NCBI RefSeq assembly: GCF_945859705.1
Contig: NC_079135.1
Location: 79,182,253-79,246,252, forward strand
Length of the DNA: 64,000 nt
Direction of reading: 5' to 3'
From: Episyrphus balteatus
Taxonomy: Eukaryota; Arthropoda; Insecta; Diptera; Syrphidae
The position numbers and the translations under genes are program-made. Positions 33,621-46,700 of this stretch are shown piece by piece; within the stretch, counting starts at the first letter, position 1, and each line of letters starts with the position of its first letter. The notes below the pieces were generated by a model. That model ran no database searches. It saw only the letters and a program-made list of their open reading frames with translations, and was not told the DNA's origin.

Positions 33621-34141
33621 GGCGGAATTCATAGTCGTCACTCAAGTTGAGAAATATCTTAAGCATTCGCTCAAGCGAATCCTTATTCATAGTCATCACT
33701 TGAGACGAAATTTTCGTCAAGTGATTGTCTGAGGAGGCTTTTTAACTTGAGGAAACGCTTAAGTTTTTTCAGTCAGTTGATATTAAAACGCAAGTGTCAT
33801 TGCGAGCGTTTGTTTTTATTATTTAACAATTAAAAGTTGCACTAATTTTATAATAAAATAAATGAATTGCGAATATTTGATTTGAGTTGTACGAGTGGGA
33901 CGATGAATCCGACAGGTATGTTGGACAAACGAGTGCGAATTATTAAAAAAATGTTTTTTGATGACAGTTAATTCAAATCAGTCAAATTTTCAAGTTTGAG
34001 AAAAAAATTTCCTCAAGACAAGATTTTTCTTTACTCAAGTGACAGCCCTATTTTCAATTCCCTTGAGCGATTGCTTGAAATATTGCTCAACTTACTGGAG
34101 TTGAGAAAAATCTAAACTCAAGTAACGACTATGAATTTTGC
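33621..34141. mobile_element. 521 bp inverted-repeat element, family GAATTCATAGTCGTCACTC, copy 1
   Basis: The left terminus GCGGAATTCATAGTCGTCAC and right terminus ACGACTATGAATTTTGC are inverted. Subterminal copies (TTATTCATAGTCATCACTTG) and CTCAACTTGAG-type motifs fill the arms. Copy 2 lies inverted at 38566-39184. No target duplication was clear. Noncoding. Confidence 0.75.
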
Positions 34142-34400
34142 TAGCAAAACGTTTGTTTATCTTTTTAAAGAATGCTTATATTTGTTGATGTGTGTCAATG
34201 AATAGCAATAAAAGTCAAGAAAAATGGTTTTAGAAGTGAAAAATATTCTTTAAATTAATTCCTTCTCATATGTATTTGAACACATAAATTGAACAAAATA
34301 TATCCTGAACGGTACAATTAAAATGATGCCTCAAATCAATAATTTAAAACAATTTTTCCAATGTGCAATCACTCATCACACATTCCTCAAGGAAAACTAA

Positions 34401-34603
34401 GGGCCAGTTGTACAGCCTCGGATCAGGAATTTAACTCGTCGATTTCGGCGGATTAGCAGTGGATCAACTTTGGTTCAAGGATGGATTTACATAGCTATTT
34501 CAACCTATATGGACCTAGATCCAGTGCTAAAAATCAATTTTACCACCGAATTCAGAAGATAAAAGTTGCTGAACCACGGATCAAATATTTGTACAACTGG
34601 CCC
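34401..34603. mobile_element. 203 bp MITE, TAA target duplication
   Basis: Ends GGGCCAGTTGTACA / TGTACAACTGGCCC are exact for 14 bp and flanked by TAA (34398-34400 and 34604-34606). The interior has palindromic ATATGGACCTAGATCCAG-like sequence. PIF/Harbinger-like by target preference. Confidence 0.85.
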
Positions 34604-34606
34604 TAA

Positions 34607-37600
34607 GGGTTGTTCATTTGAAGTCAAGGCTAGTGTTTTTTTTTAAGTTCTAGACTCACAATTGACATTATTCCACAGTACTCATAATTGAAAAGAACAC
34701 TTCCTTGGCATTAAATGAAAACCTTTGGTTTTTTCTGTCCAATGTAAATTGGGTATGATTATTCGCATGGTTTTTAATTTAATTGTCATTTCATTGACAA
34801 AAACAATAGAAAAATCACTTGAACTTCAAAATATTTTTTTTTTGCAAAATGTTTATTTTTTGGAAGGGTTTGTTTGACTTACTTTTCTGTCAAATTTAGG
34901 TACGTTCAACAACAAATTTGCTCAAGTTACGTTACATGTCTACTCTAGTAAGAAGAGTATTTTGAACTGTTTAAAAATGAGAAAAAGTAAGACGAGGATT
35001 TAGAACTAAACGAATGCTCTAACTACATAGAGTAGGCTTTATCGCTTAAACGAGCACTGACTGAAAATTTGCGCCATTGAATTTAAAATAACCGAATGAC
35101 CGATGAACCAATGAATCGACGAACAGAACGACGGACGCAACGGACGGTTTGACGAAAACCACATTTTTGGATTTCGGCTGGATTTTTATTAAATTCTGAA
35201 AGTTGTTTTTTTTCCTCGCTTAGAAAGTGTAGGCCCTGTACAAAATTTTCGAGTTATTTGAATTTATCGAAAAAGGCTGTAATGATTTTGATTAAACTTT
35301 GTGCGCATAAAAATGAAAGCAATTGCAATACAACGAATGTTTAGTTTTTCTCAAAAAAGTCAAATAGTGACAAAAAAAAAATGGCGTTGAAAAAATACTC
35401 TCGGCTCTTCACGTATATAATAAAATTTCTTTGAAATTTATGTATATGGAGACAGTTAACAGAATAACGTTTTCTCAAATCCAAATCCTTCATCGAATCA
35501 GAAGGAAGAAATTGTATTCGACAGTTGAAATCATAATTTAAGTAAATTCATTTAGTCATAATTGCAAAAATAAGAACTGACAATTTAAATAATATAAGAT
35601 AATATTTTTTTTTACCGCAAGAATCTTCCTTAAAACTAATTTTTCTGATAAAAATTGACGCAAAGAAAAATATTTCGCAGTTTGTTTCAATTTTTATTTT
35701 TGTATTGCTAAACAATGTTTCATTCAGGAGTTGAGGTCAAATCAAGAAAATACAGTTGCCTGAATAAATATTTCTACTGTCTATTCACCGATAAATAGTC
35801 CAATAGAAAAATTCGCAGAAACGTTAATAACTACTTATGAAAATAATGAAAAGAACACAAAAAAAAAACCACAAGTCTCCAGAGAGGAAGGTTGAGGCTC
35901 TACGATGCCGCATCGAAAGTGTTTATTTATGCCTTCAAATATGTTGACTATTCTATAATAAGCAATTGAGATTGACATAAAGTAAATTCAAATTGTTTTC
36001 TTATAAAACTGTCTCCCACCTACTTAAAAATAACATACATAAAGGATAACCTTTTCAAATACACCACATCAGAAGAGAAAAAATGTTTACCAAATCGAAG
36101 TTTCCATCCAATTTCTTCGTAAAAGGATGTTGGATGGTACTCAATTTTCAGAATGTGTGTAGATAATGTTTTTGAAATAAACATCTCATCTCTCATACAA
36201 TAACTCAACACCCCATTAAGCTACGACACAACACCCAGCAGTAATTTTACTTCCCATTTCTATTCTGTGATAAATCATCACCATTTTATATGTAACTTTA
36301 GATGTGCAATTTCTCCTCTCGATGATTGGCAGGCGATATCAATTACTAAAAAATTGCTTGATTAAAATGATTGGATGTCACTCGCACTATATAGAATAGA
36401 AAGAAAAACGTTTATTTTTTTTTTTTTCATTTTGTCCCATTTCACATGAAAATTATGACAGGTTCGGATGGGAGTTTTTAAATCGATTTCTCGTGTTCGA
36501 TTTCATTAATAAAGTTTGTTATGAACTCTTTTTAGTTGTAGTTGTTTTTTAGGATGATAAAGTTTTAATCGAATTATCATGGACTTAAAATTGAAAAGAT
36601 AATTTGAAGTGTAAATGAAAATCAATTACTGAACTTAAATAAAAGAACAAAAGGGTGAATGTGTGTTTTGTAAAGTTTGGTCAGTCGAATTCAATTATTG
36701 CAAGTGCATTTAATCTGAAACAAACTTAATATTTAATTTCTATTAACAAAAATGTATGTGGATATATTTAATGACTCAATGCAACAATAATTGTGTAAGG
36801 TATTCAATGTGCGTTGAATATAACAGAAGTTAAAATTGTTATTTTGGAAGAAAGTATCAAAAAAATGTTTTTGTTCTATCTAAGTTCAAGAAAACTAAAA
36901 TTTTTCACATCGCGGCTCCATTCTCGTGAAAATGTGGGCATCGAAAAACCATTTTAACTCAGAAAACTAGAAAATAACCTTATATGTTTTTGGCACATAG
37001 CGTATATAACTTTTGAAATTTATGTTCTTTTTCTTTCGTATGTATGAAATAGAGTACTTATTGAAAACTCATGAGTTTCGGACATTTAATTTAAACTAGA
37101 GCTTAAAAATATTTGGAATCTAAAGAAAAAGTAAAAAATACTTATGTTTTTGTGATTTTATGAAAATATCAAAACAAAGTAATTTTTATTTTAAAGCTAT
37201 AGTTATTTTTAACTTTATTAAAGTTTTAAAAATAAATTTTCAATAGGATTAAAGTCTGAACGTTTTATAGGGAAAATAGTAAATGTTTGATAAAAAATCA
37301 GGACGTTATCCAAATTGGTACTTAAAACACCAAAATATTAGCCGTTTTTGCTCTTTTAATTTAATTGCTTTTATGTACGTACATATATGTATAGTTTCTT
37401 TTTTTTTACAGTTATTATAAAGTTATAAAATTGGGTGTGAGAATTTTGTTATGAAAACTATCAATCAATTGAGTTTGTGATACTATCATAGAAGAAAAGT
37501 TTTTTTTTTTCTTTTTTTTTAAAGCATCTACTGCGGCTCTATATGAAAGTTTTCCCGTAGTTTTTCTTCAATTATTATTTATTATTTATTATTTTTTATT

Positions 37601-38565
37601 TTATTTTTTTCCTTTTTTATCAAAAAAAAAGTTTTTTATTTTAGTAGCAAGATATAAACTTAAATATCATATCTCTGTGCATGCTGTGTATTCACTGTGC
37701 TTCTCAAAATTGCAACGATTTTTTCTACGAAAGTAAAGTAAAGTAATATTAAACGATTCGTGGGACACCATGGTGTATACGTAACATTTTTTTCTATGGA
37801 AAAACTTAAAGTGCTAATATAAAATTACTACTGCTGATCAAGAAATTAAAGGATTTAATTTTTTATGATCTTATTTTAATCTTTCAAATGTTGTTCATTA
37901 CTGGCTAGATTTGAATGCTTTATTGCCCCGGGAAGTTCAATATTAAAAAATTTTTTTTTTGATTATTTTTTTCTGTTTATAAATAACATTACACTAATAT
38001 TTTTGTAAGATCAATCATTTTTTATTTTTCTGGGTTTATCAAACCGAAAGAAATAATATAAGATTCCATATCAGTAGCAACAATAATAAAAAAATGTGAT
38101 GACTCTACAAGGAAAATGAATTTAAAAAAAAATGCCCTTCGTACTTTTTATAACATGTCGTCACCCCAGAATAACAAGACATTCAAATTTGAAATTGTGA
38201 TGAAAAAAAATGTATGTAGGTACTCAATAAGAATCACTTCAAGCTCTTTCCTCCTTTTCTAGATCTAAATTAAGTTACGTTAAGTTAATTTTAAAATAAA
38301 AAAGTTTTTGTGTTCTTTATATCCATATGTATTTTTTTTTTTTTTATTAAATACGACCTTGTAAATTGTAACAGAAGATATATAAATGTAATAAAAACTG
38401 CACTTTTGTACATTGGCTTTTTATAGGCTGTAATGAATTTAGATTCAATCCCGTGCCCTTATTCCGTGGCACAATAGGGAGTTCAAAGGATTGCTATTTG
38501 TAAAGTCTAAGCTCTTTGTTTATTTTTGCAATATCTCATTTTTTAATCTTTTCGAAATAAATATA
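34607..38565. other. AT-rich DNA; one dispersed repeat, otherwise nothing recognised
   Basis: It includes a second copy of the GGTGTATACGTAACA repeat at about 37740-37825 and a decayed stretch of GACGAACAGAACGACGGACG type at about 35100-35150 that recalls the CATTACGATG repeat family. No gene is supported; the open frame at 36020-36211 has no recognisable feature. Confidence 0.45.
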
Positions 38566-39184
38566 GACGGAATTCATAGTCTTTAATCGAGTTAAGGCTT
38601 GGCCACACCGAAGGGTACATGCGGTAGCGGTACGGATAATTGTATGAAAAAAATTCCACATCTGAACGTTGATGTGTCAGTTTGGAATTTTTTTCATACA
38701 AGTACCCTCACCGCTACCCGTACCGCTACCGCATACCCTCCAGTGTGGCCAAGCCTTTAAGGTTTTTCTCAACTCCAGTAAGTTGAGAAACATTTCAAGC
38801 AATCGCTAAAGAATTAAAAATAGGGCTGTCACTTGAGTATAATTTTTTCTCAATCTCGAAAATTTGACTGATTTGAATTAATATAACTGTCATCAAAAAA
38901 ACAATATTTAAAAATAAATGAATACAAACTACATATTAAAAATGTCCTTCGTCAAAAGAGTTCAAATTTTAATTGTTAAATACAAAAAACAAACGCTCGC
39001 AATGACAGTTGCGTTTTAACGTCAACTGACTAAAAAAAAAATTTAGCGTTTCCTCAAGTAAAAAAGCCTCCTCAGACGTTCATTTGAGAAATATTTCGAC
39101 TCCAGTGATGACTATGAATAAGGATTAGCTTAAACGAATGCTTAAGATATTTCTCAACTTGAGTGACGACCATGAATTCTGCCC
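38566..39184. mobile_element. Inverted-repeat element, family GAATTCATAGTC, copy 2, interrupted by a MITE
   Basis: The element is GACGGAATTCATAGTC...GACCATGAATTCTGCCC, in the opposite orientation to copy 1. A 162 bp MITE sits at 38595-38756. Outside the MITE the two copies align over their length, including TGTCATTGCGAGCGTTTG and its complement. Confidence 0.75.
38595..38756. mobile_element. 162 bp PIF/Harbinger-type MITE, copy 3, TTA target duplication
   Basis: Ends AGGCTTGGCCACACC / GTGTGGCCAAGCCT are flanked by TTA (38592-38594 and 38757-38759). The host element copy at 33621-34141 shows the corresponding unoccupied sequence (inverted CTTGAGTTTAGATTTTTCTC). Its inner part is nearly the same as the tandem copies at 2789-3115, with differences near the left end (GTACATGCGGTAGCGGTACG). 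Confidence 0.85.
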
Positions 39185-39385
39185 AATTATGTATTTGTTT
39201 GCGTCTGGGGCTTATACTTACAGAGCAATAATCTGCAAAGCTGCATTGATAAAGTCCATTTTATGGTCATTCATTTTCAAATTAGAATTCTAGAAATTCT
39301 TTGCTTTACAAATGAAACCTTCCGTCATTTAAGATGCATATATGTATGTATGTGTGTGTTCGTTTTTATTTTTAACTTTTGGACA

Positions 39386-40653
39386 GGGGAGAGTGGGACT
39401 AAAAGTAACAGGGGTAAGAAGTAACAGTTAAAAAAAGCGGTGGTCCTTTCAATATTAAGAAACGCGTGAAAGAGAAAATGCTCATTTTTTTCATATCTAC
39501 CGGCACATTTTCTTCAGTTGAAGATTAGACGGCAGGGTGAGGAGTTATACTAGTGGTGCCCAAAAAAAGCATGTTTGTAACTTTGTTTTTAAATTTTATT
39601 TTTGGTCTACCTCTTTACCCGAAAAAGATGTAGTGCTAAGTGTTTTTTTTTTTTTATATGCATTTGTGTTTTGGCTCAAATTGCATGTATATGTTGGGTC
39701 TATATCAGTTTTAGCTTTTTATTCAAGTTCATTTTGTGTGAAAAATTTCATGCTGGAGCTAGTTGTAACATTTTCCGGTAAAAACCTACCTATATAACCG
39801 TTCGCTTATATATTTTTGTATAAACTGTGACTCAGGTGAAAATTCATTTTAATTTGTATTCATTGGACTATTATTTTACTTTTTCGTTTACTTTATTATC
39901 ATTAATTTTTATTACAAGAAAGACTATTTGTTATCAACAAATTTAATATAAAATCATTTTTTGAATAAGTACCACAGTTCAACCTTGCTCTGTTCGGAGC
40001 ATATTTGCCCCACTTTCGGGGGAAAAAGATCTTCAACGTTCAATGTAACGATTTTACGTGGGACTTACCCCACTTTGTACTTACCTACTGAAAAACTGTT
40101 TACCTAATGTAACCAAAATAACCCTGGGCATTAATGTTTTTTATTGAATTTGTATTTATTTTGGAATTGCAAACACATTTTTGAACCACCACTTGAATTT
40201 ATAAAGCTTATAGGTAAAGCAATTTATGAATTCAAATGACATTAATTTAAGACTACTGTCAAATCTTCTCCGGAAATCTTGGATTTGCTCCACTTTTTTC
40301 AAATTTGCACCAACATTTTTCATGACTGAGGTTTGTTTTTATTATTACTCATTGAAAATAAATTAATATAAAAAAGTATTATTTCTCTTATTTTTAGTTC
40401 ATGGTACAACCTACCTCGGTATGTGTTACACTTTGCCCCGTATGTGGGGTAAGTTCAAACAACACGATTTTTTTTTTGTAAAGCTTTATTTTTTAACATT
40501 GCAGTTAGATTTTGCTGAAATTTTGTGATGGATCTTGTAGTTAAAACATAGGTCTTTAATTTAAAAAAAAACTTGGGTTGACTTATTGTCAAATTTGTAG
40601 GAGGACCATCGGTTTTAGTAAAAAGTGTTACATTTGACCCATCTCTCCCCCCC
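39386..40653. mobile_element. 1.27 kb element with GGGGAGAG(T/A)(G)GG termini
   Basis: The left end GGGGAGAGTGGGACTAAAAG and right end (inverted) GGGGGAGAGATGGGTCAAAT are both followed by TGTAACA/AGTAACA-type sequence. Internal copies of TTTGCCCC/GGGGTAAG occur in both orientations. No transposase or clean target duplication was found. Its right edge lies only 55 bp before the transporter's first coding exon, so it supplies part of the intron 3' end. Confidence 0.6.
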
Positions 40654-40708
40654 ACTATGATCTAAATAAAATTATATTTATGAAAATTTTAAAAATTTTT
40701 ATTTATAG

Positions 40709-43700
40709 ATGAAGTTTCCATTCCCATTACCAGCTGGTGTTTCATCTGGAGTTGCACTTTTTTCGAAATTAGTTCGCACGAAAGATCTCAGAAACGTTCC
40801 AAATGATAGTGCTCGCAATACAAAACCAAAGCTTACGGTAAGTTTATTGTTAAACTTATACACCCTTTATGCTAATTTTATATATGTATCTATCTTTCAG
40901 AAATGTTTAACGACACTTGATTTGACATCATTGGGAGTTGGATCATGTTGTGGAACTGGAATGTACCTTGTTGCAGGAATGGTAGCAAAAAATATTGCTG
41001 GACCAGGTGTTATATTAAGTTTCATTATAGCAGCAGTAGCAAGTATATTTTCAGGTGAGACAATGTTTTTGAATTCATCTCAAAGAAGAGTGTTGTCGTC
41101 CATTTTGATAAAGAAATATTTTTTTTTTAACGAAAAGCATATTATCACGCACTTGTAATAAATGCAACGCTCGGGAATGTATATTGCATTGTGTGAAAAG
41201 GGTACCGACCAGTATGAAATAATGGACTTCATAAATTATTCATATTTCATACTTGCTATATGGTAATAATAGTTGCGAGAAAAATGCACTTACCTTAGAT
41301 AAATTATCCGGTTACATTATCCTTGGATATAATTGCTGGTTGTAAACTCATTTTTTTCACTTGATTTTTGTATAATTTGTTTTATTACAAAATTTAATAA
41401 CATTATATCTACAAACACCAAAGTCTTATTTGAATTTGATAACTAATGGTTGCATGATTAAGTATAATAATGCACTCAAATATTCAAACGAAAAGTTTTG
41501 AAATTACACTACGCTATCCTGTGGGAATTAAGCCATGAAAGTACCTATGATGATCATTCTTTTGATGAAAACTTTATATTTTCATAGAAGCCACAACTAT
41601 TCATGAAACTATTCTTGAACGAAAGTTAGAAAATAAGAGAACTGGATTAAATATTTCGTCCTTTAAATTGTTCATGTTCATTTGTGGTTTGTTTTTAGTG
41701 AACGGTGAGTAGAGATAGAGATGCCATTTAACCAAAAAAGTGGTAATCGTTGATTACTTAAATAATGCCTTTGTCTAGACTTTTCATTGCAATGAGTATA
41801 TTGTACGTTTTGTATCTGGGTCAGGATGTCATGCCTAGGTTGGCCCGCCACCACAGTATTTGGGTATCGAGATTCTAACAACAGTAACTCTAATATCTAA
41901 TTGGAGTTAATTATCTTTTAAACACGTTCTCCAACGACCTTAAATATTTAACTTAATTTATATATATTTTATAGCATGCCATTTTTTTCTTTTCCTCTCA
42001 CTTAACACCTTATTATGTAAGGTTTTTGGGACTGTCACCAGAACGGACAATTTTGCGCTATGTGAAGTTGGTAATTTTTTTTGTATTCATAATTTTCTAA
42101 CTTACGAAAAAAAAAGAATTTGTTGGAATTACTATGGTTAATTGAGAAAAAGTAGGTATAATAAGGACAATTTATGTGGGTACCTACTGAAAAGCAAACC
42201 ACCTCATACAGCATTTTATACTTGTCGTTACTTTTGAAAAAAGTTTTGATAGATTATAATATGTAGCTCTCCTGGGTGTGCTTTGGGCACATCAAACAAA
42301 TTATTGATTTTTACAATTGAAAAAATGTTTGTAAATATTTTGTGGGTTTTAAGGTGAATAAAAACAAATCCGATTATGCTTGTTACTTGTTAAACGTGGG
42401 ATAACGAAAAAAAAATTATAGTTCATTCTGGGCTAACCTTGAACAAACGAACCACTGTGAAAAATCAACGATTTTTTCATGGACAAAAAAAAATTTTATG
42501 CATAAAAATATCTTTTGAACAAAATTGCGGGCTTTAGGAAAAAATGGTGGCTATCTGGGGCTAACGTTGGGCAGACGACCCACAATTTGAAATCAATGAT
42601 TTTTATACTGAACAAAAACTAAATGTTTTTTTGTAATTTTTGAGGTGAAAACAAATAATTCCGTTATAATTCTGGAATTAAGGGTTTGAAAAAAAAAAAA
42701 ATGGTGGGCTATCCTGGGTTAATTTTGGGCAAACGAATCAAGCAGGTTTGCAAAAAAATTCACATAGACCTAATTTTGTTAATTTTTTTCAAAAAATATC
42801 CCGAAAACTAAAAGACATATCGTCAGTGAAACCAGAAAAGGATAGCATTAAAACCTCATCGTTTTGAAGTCAATTGTATGAGTTCCCATTTTATAATTTG
42901 CTAGTAAAATAAAAACTATGAACTTTAAGGGGATTCTCAGTTTAAGGAACGGTAGATATCAGGTTTGGCTAACAGATGGCATTCAAATCTAATTTTCAGA
43001 AAATTTGGAGTTACACACTTTTCTGGTTTCACCGACGATATCGCTCATTTACTTGAACACTGTCACAACCATTAGTTCAGTCAAAGGGAAAAAATCTGAA
43101 AAAAGTGAATACTGTCATTACTCAAAAATCATGAGTTTTGAGTTATTAATGCAGAAGTTATTAAAATAAAGTAACCTTTAATCCTGCAGTAAGTCATTTC
43201 TTAACTTTAAAAACTGGCGGAGAAGGAGCCTTAGTTTTGTTTGAGAAACTAACTTCTTACAATGAGGAGTCAAATGCATGGGATCTGAAAAAAGTTGTGA
43301 CGTCAGCAAAATTTTAATACAATGTTGAAGAGAGGTTTATCCTGAGTATAAATCTCACTTTGCGTATTGATTGGTCTTGTGGGTCGTCCGCCATTTTGAA
43401 AAACGCGTCTCAATATCTTGAGAATGACTGATCGGACAACAAATTTGCAAAGACTTTTCAGATTGGCAATATAATTATCTTTCTTTTTGTAGTACATCAT
43501 TTTTTCTAGGAGTTATACTTTCAGAGTAAGAGAACCGCAAAGTGTCTTATTTTCAGTTATTTCCCACTTAACTCTAAAGCCTGAACTACATCAAAACACA
43601 AAGTCAAAAAAGTACAAAAAAGTAAAAAATAGCTCAAAATATAAAAATGACATCTATTGGAAAAAAATTAATTAAAAAAGCTCTTTTGTTTTTGAAGTTT

Positions 43701-46700
43701 TAAATTTCAAATAAAAAAAAAATTGAAAAATAAACAAATTACAGTCAACTCCATCTTAGTCGAATCGCCACAGGACAAGAAAATTGGTTCGAGTTGGAGG
43801 GAAATTCGACTAAGAGGAATCTATTTAATCTTTTTGCTGCAGTCGGTTTCATTAAAAACGGTTAAAAAATTTGAGTAAGAGGAAAATTTGACCTAAAGGA
43901 AGTACGACTTATAGGGAATCGACTGTATTTGAAATTTCAATTGTTTGTCAAAAGAGCTTTTTTTTCGCAAAATGACAGGAACTATGTGATCAAAGAGCTT
44001 CCTTACGGAAAGGATATAAAATATTGTTTGAGTGTATTTGTTTTTAAAAATTTGTGAAAATTGAAAGCTTGGTCTTGTTCAAGCTTTTTGAATCGAATAC
44101 TTTTTTTAAATGAAAGGGAGATATACAAACAAGCTACTAGGGGGAAGAAGAAAAAAACATCGTGTTTACTTTTTTGTACTTTTTTGACTTTGTGTTACTT
44201 TGAACTACATTTCAGGCTTAACGGTTGTTTAATATATCAAAAAATACACTATTTGCGGTACTGTTACTCTGAAAGTATAACTCCTAGAGAAAAATAATGT
44301 ACTACAAAAAGGCAGATAATTATATTTCCAATCTAAAAAATTCTCGAAAATTTTCTGTCCGATCAGAAGTTCTCGAGATATTGAGACTAAAGCCAAAACA
44401 CAAAGTGAAAAAAAGTAAAAAAAAGTTTCTTATTTTTCAAATAATTTAAATTTTTAAATGTCACATGAATGAATTTGTTTTTTCAGATCCCATGCATTTG
44501 ACTCCTCATTGACTGAATGAACTATGTATATTTTGTATGTAAAAAGATAGTTTCTAAAACAAAACTAAGGCTCCTTCTCCGCCAGTTTTTAAAGTTAAGA
44601 AATGACTTACTGCAGGATTAAAGATTACTTTATTTCAATAACTTCTGCATTAATAACTCAAAACTCGTGATTTTTGAGTAATGATAGTACTCAATTAAAT
44701 GAGCGATATAAATCTGGTTTTGAATGCTTATCTAAAAATTATCATCAAAAGTACACCAATATTTAAAATTTGATGCTCCTCTATGCAGAATTTACTTACT
44801 TTAAAAAAAGATGTGGATTATGTGCGTAAATTATTGTCAACATAGAGCAAGATCTTGAATTCACTTCTAGTCAGTGAAGTGGGTGTGAAGTTATTATTTG
44901 GAATGAGCTGCGTATTCTGATTCTGGGAGTCTTTTGTTGTTTTGTAGTTTTTGGCTTTTTATACATATACCTACATATATGATTGAAATATTGAAACATT
45001 TTATATATTGTAAACTGGTTTTTTTTTTTTGTTTTATTTTTAAGGTGCTTGTTATGCTGAATTCGGAGTTCGAGTGCCAAATACTTCAGGATCTGCGTAT
45101 ATGTACTCCTATGTTGCTGTAGGAGAATTTGTTGCATTTGTTATTGGTTGGAATATGATACTTGAGTATTTAATTGGTAATAACTTTTTCAGTAGAAAAT
45201 TTTCAATATTATAAATTTTGGTTTCTTAATTTATGTTACATTTACAGGTACGAGTGCCTGTGCATGTGCATTGAGTTCAAGTTTTGATTCGTTATCGGGT
45301 GGTCTTATAGGTCAAACTGTGGCAGATTATGTTGGCACAATTTTCGGTAACTTTAAAGTAAAAACAAAATTAATTCAAATCGTAATAATCGTTTCTAATT
45401 TAAAAGGTAAACCACCGGATTTTATTGCATTTTTCATTACATTATTAATGACATGTGTACTTGCAACGGGTGCAAGTAAATCGGTGTTGTTCAACAATTC
45501 GCTCAATATTCTTAATTTGGCTTGCTGGGTGTTTATTATAACAGCTGGTCTTTTCTATGTAGATACAAATACTTGGACTGAGCATCAAGGATTCTTACCA
45601 TTTGGTTGGAGTGGGGTAAGTTTTTAACTTACTTTTTTGCACATATAAGTTTTAATTTAAATGTTATTATTTTAGGTATTTTCGGGAGCAGCAACATGTT
45701 TTTATGCATTTATAGGATTCGATATTATAGCCACAACTGGAGAAGAAGCACACAGCCCACAAAAAAGCATTCCAAAAGCAATAGTTGTCTCATTGTTAAT
45801 TGTTTTATTCGCATATGTCACAAGTAGCCTGATATTAACTTTAGTTGGTAAGTTAAGATTTTTTTTAAATAATTTCCCAATCATACTTTGTGAAAGTATT
45901 TTTGTTTTTCCTATCTGGGAGTCTAGCCCAGGGTCGGTAATATTTGAAACCAAAAAAAATCATAGTAGGATGAAACCCATTGGAAAAGGAGGTGAATATG
46001 ATAAAAATTAGGGGAAAAATAAATTACGGGCGAGCCGAGTTCGGGAAGTGGTAGGGTCGAGTTTTTAATGGCAAAAAATGGTATATCTCGATTTCCCGCA
46101 AAACTACAAGTTGTAGGTAATTAAAAGATCTAGAACTTATGTATAAACAATTTTTTCACATAACCTCAAAATTTATGTGAAAAATTCAAAAAACCGAGTT
46201 TTTGGTTTTTTATTTTTATCTTTTTCAAAAAAATGTTTTTTTCTACGAAATTCGGTGAAAACTTACCTTATTATGTCCCGAATACACAGTAATTTATTTG
46301 ATTTAAAATATTTATTTTTAACCTTTTTTTTTACTTAATACCAAAAAACACCCTAATTTTCAATCGAAAATTCACGTGTCAAAATATCAGCTTTTTTCAA
46401 AAAATCGGTGGGCATTTTGTTCGTTAAAATCTCTACTTTCCAATAGTGTAAACAAAAATTTACATTAGTACACCAAAGTGCATGTTCTCGGAAAATGCAA
46501 AAAGCTTGAATTCGAAAATTTTTTTATCATTATTTAAAATTTTGGACTATTTATTAAAATTTACACTTAAATTACTCAAAAACCGTAACATTAATCAATG
46601 TAACATAAAATTTTACGGTTTTTGAGTAATTAAAGTGTAAATTTTAATAAATAGTCCAAAATTTTAAATAATGGTAAAAAAAATTCCGAATTCAAGCTTT

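Larger units (their letters stand above)
41055..45044 (+). other. 4.0 kb intron 2 of the transporter gene
   Basis: It holds a degenerate tandem repeat (about 42250-42780) and a 1.67 kb foldback element (43038-44709). The rest is AT-rich with no supported gene. Confidence 0.7.
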
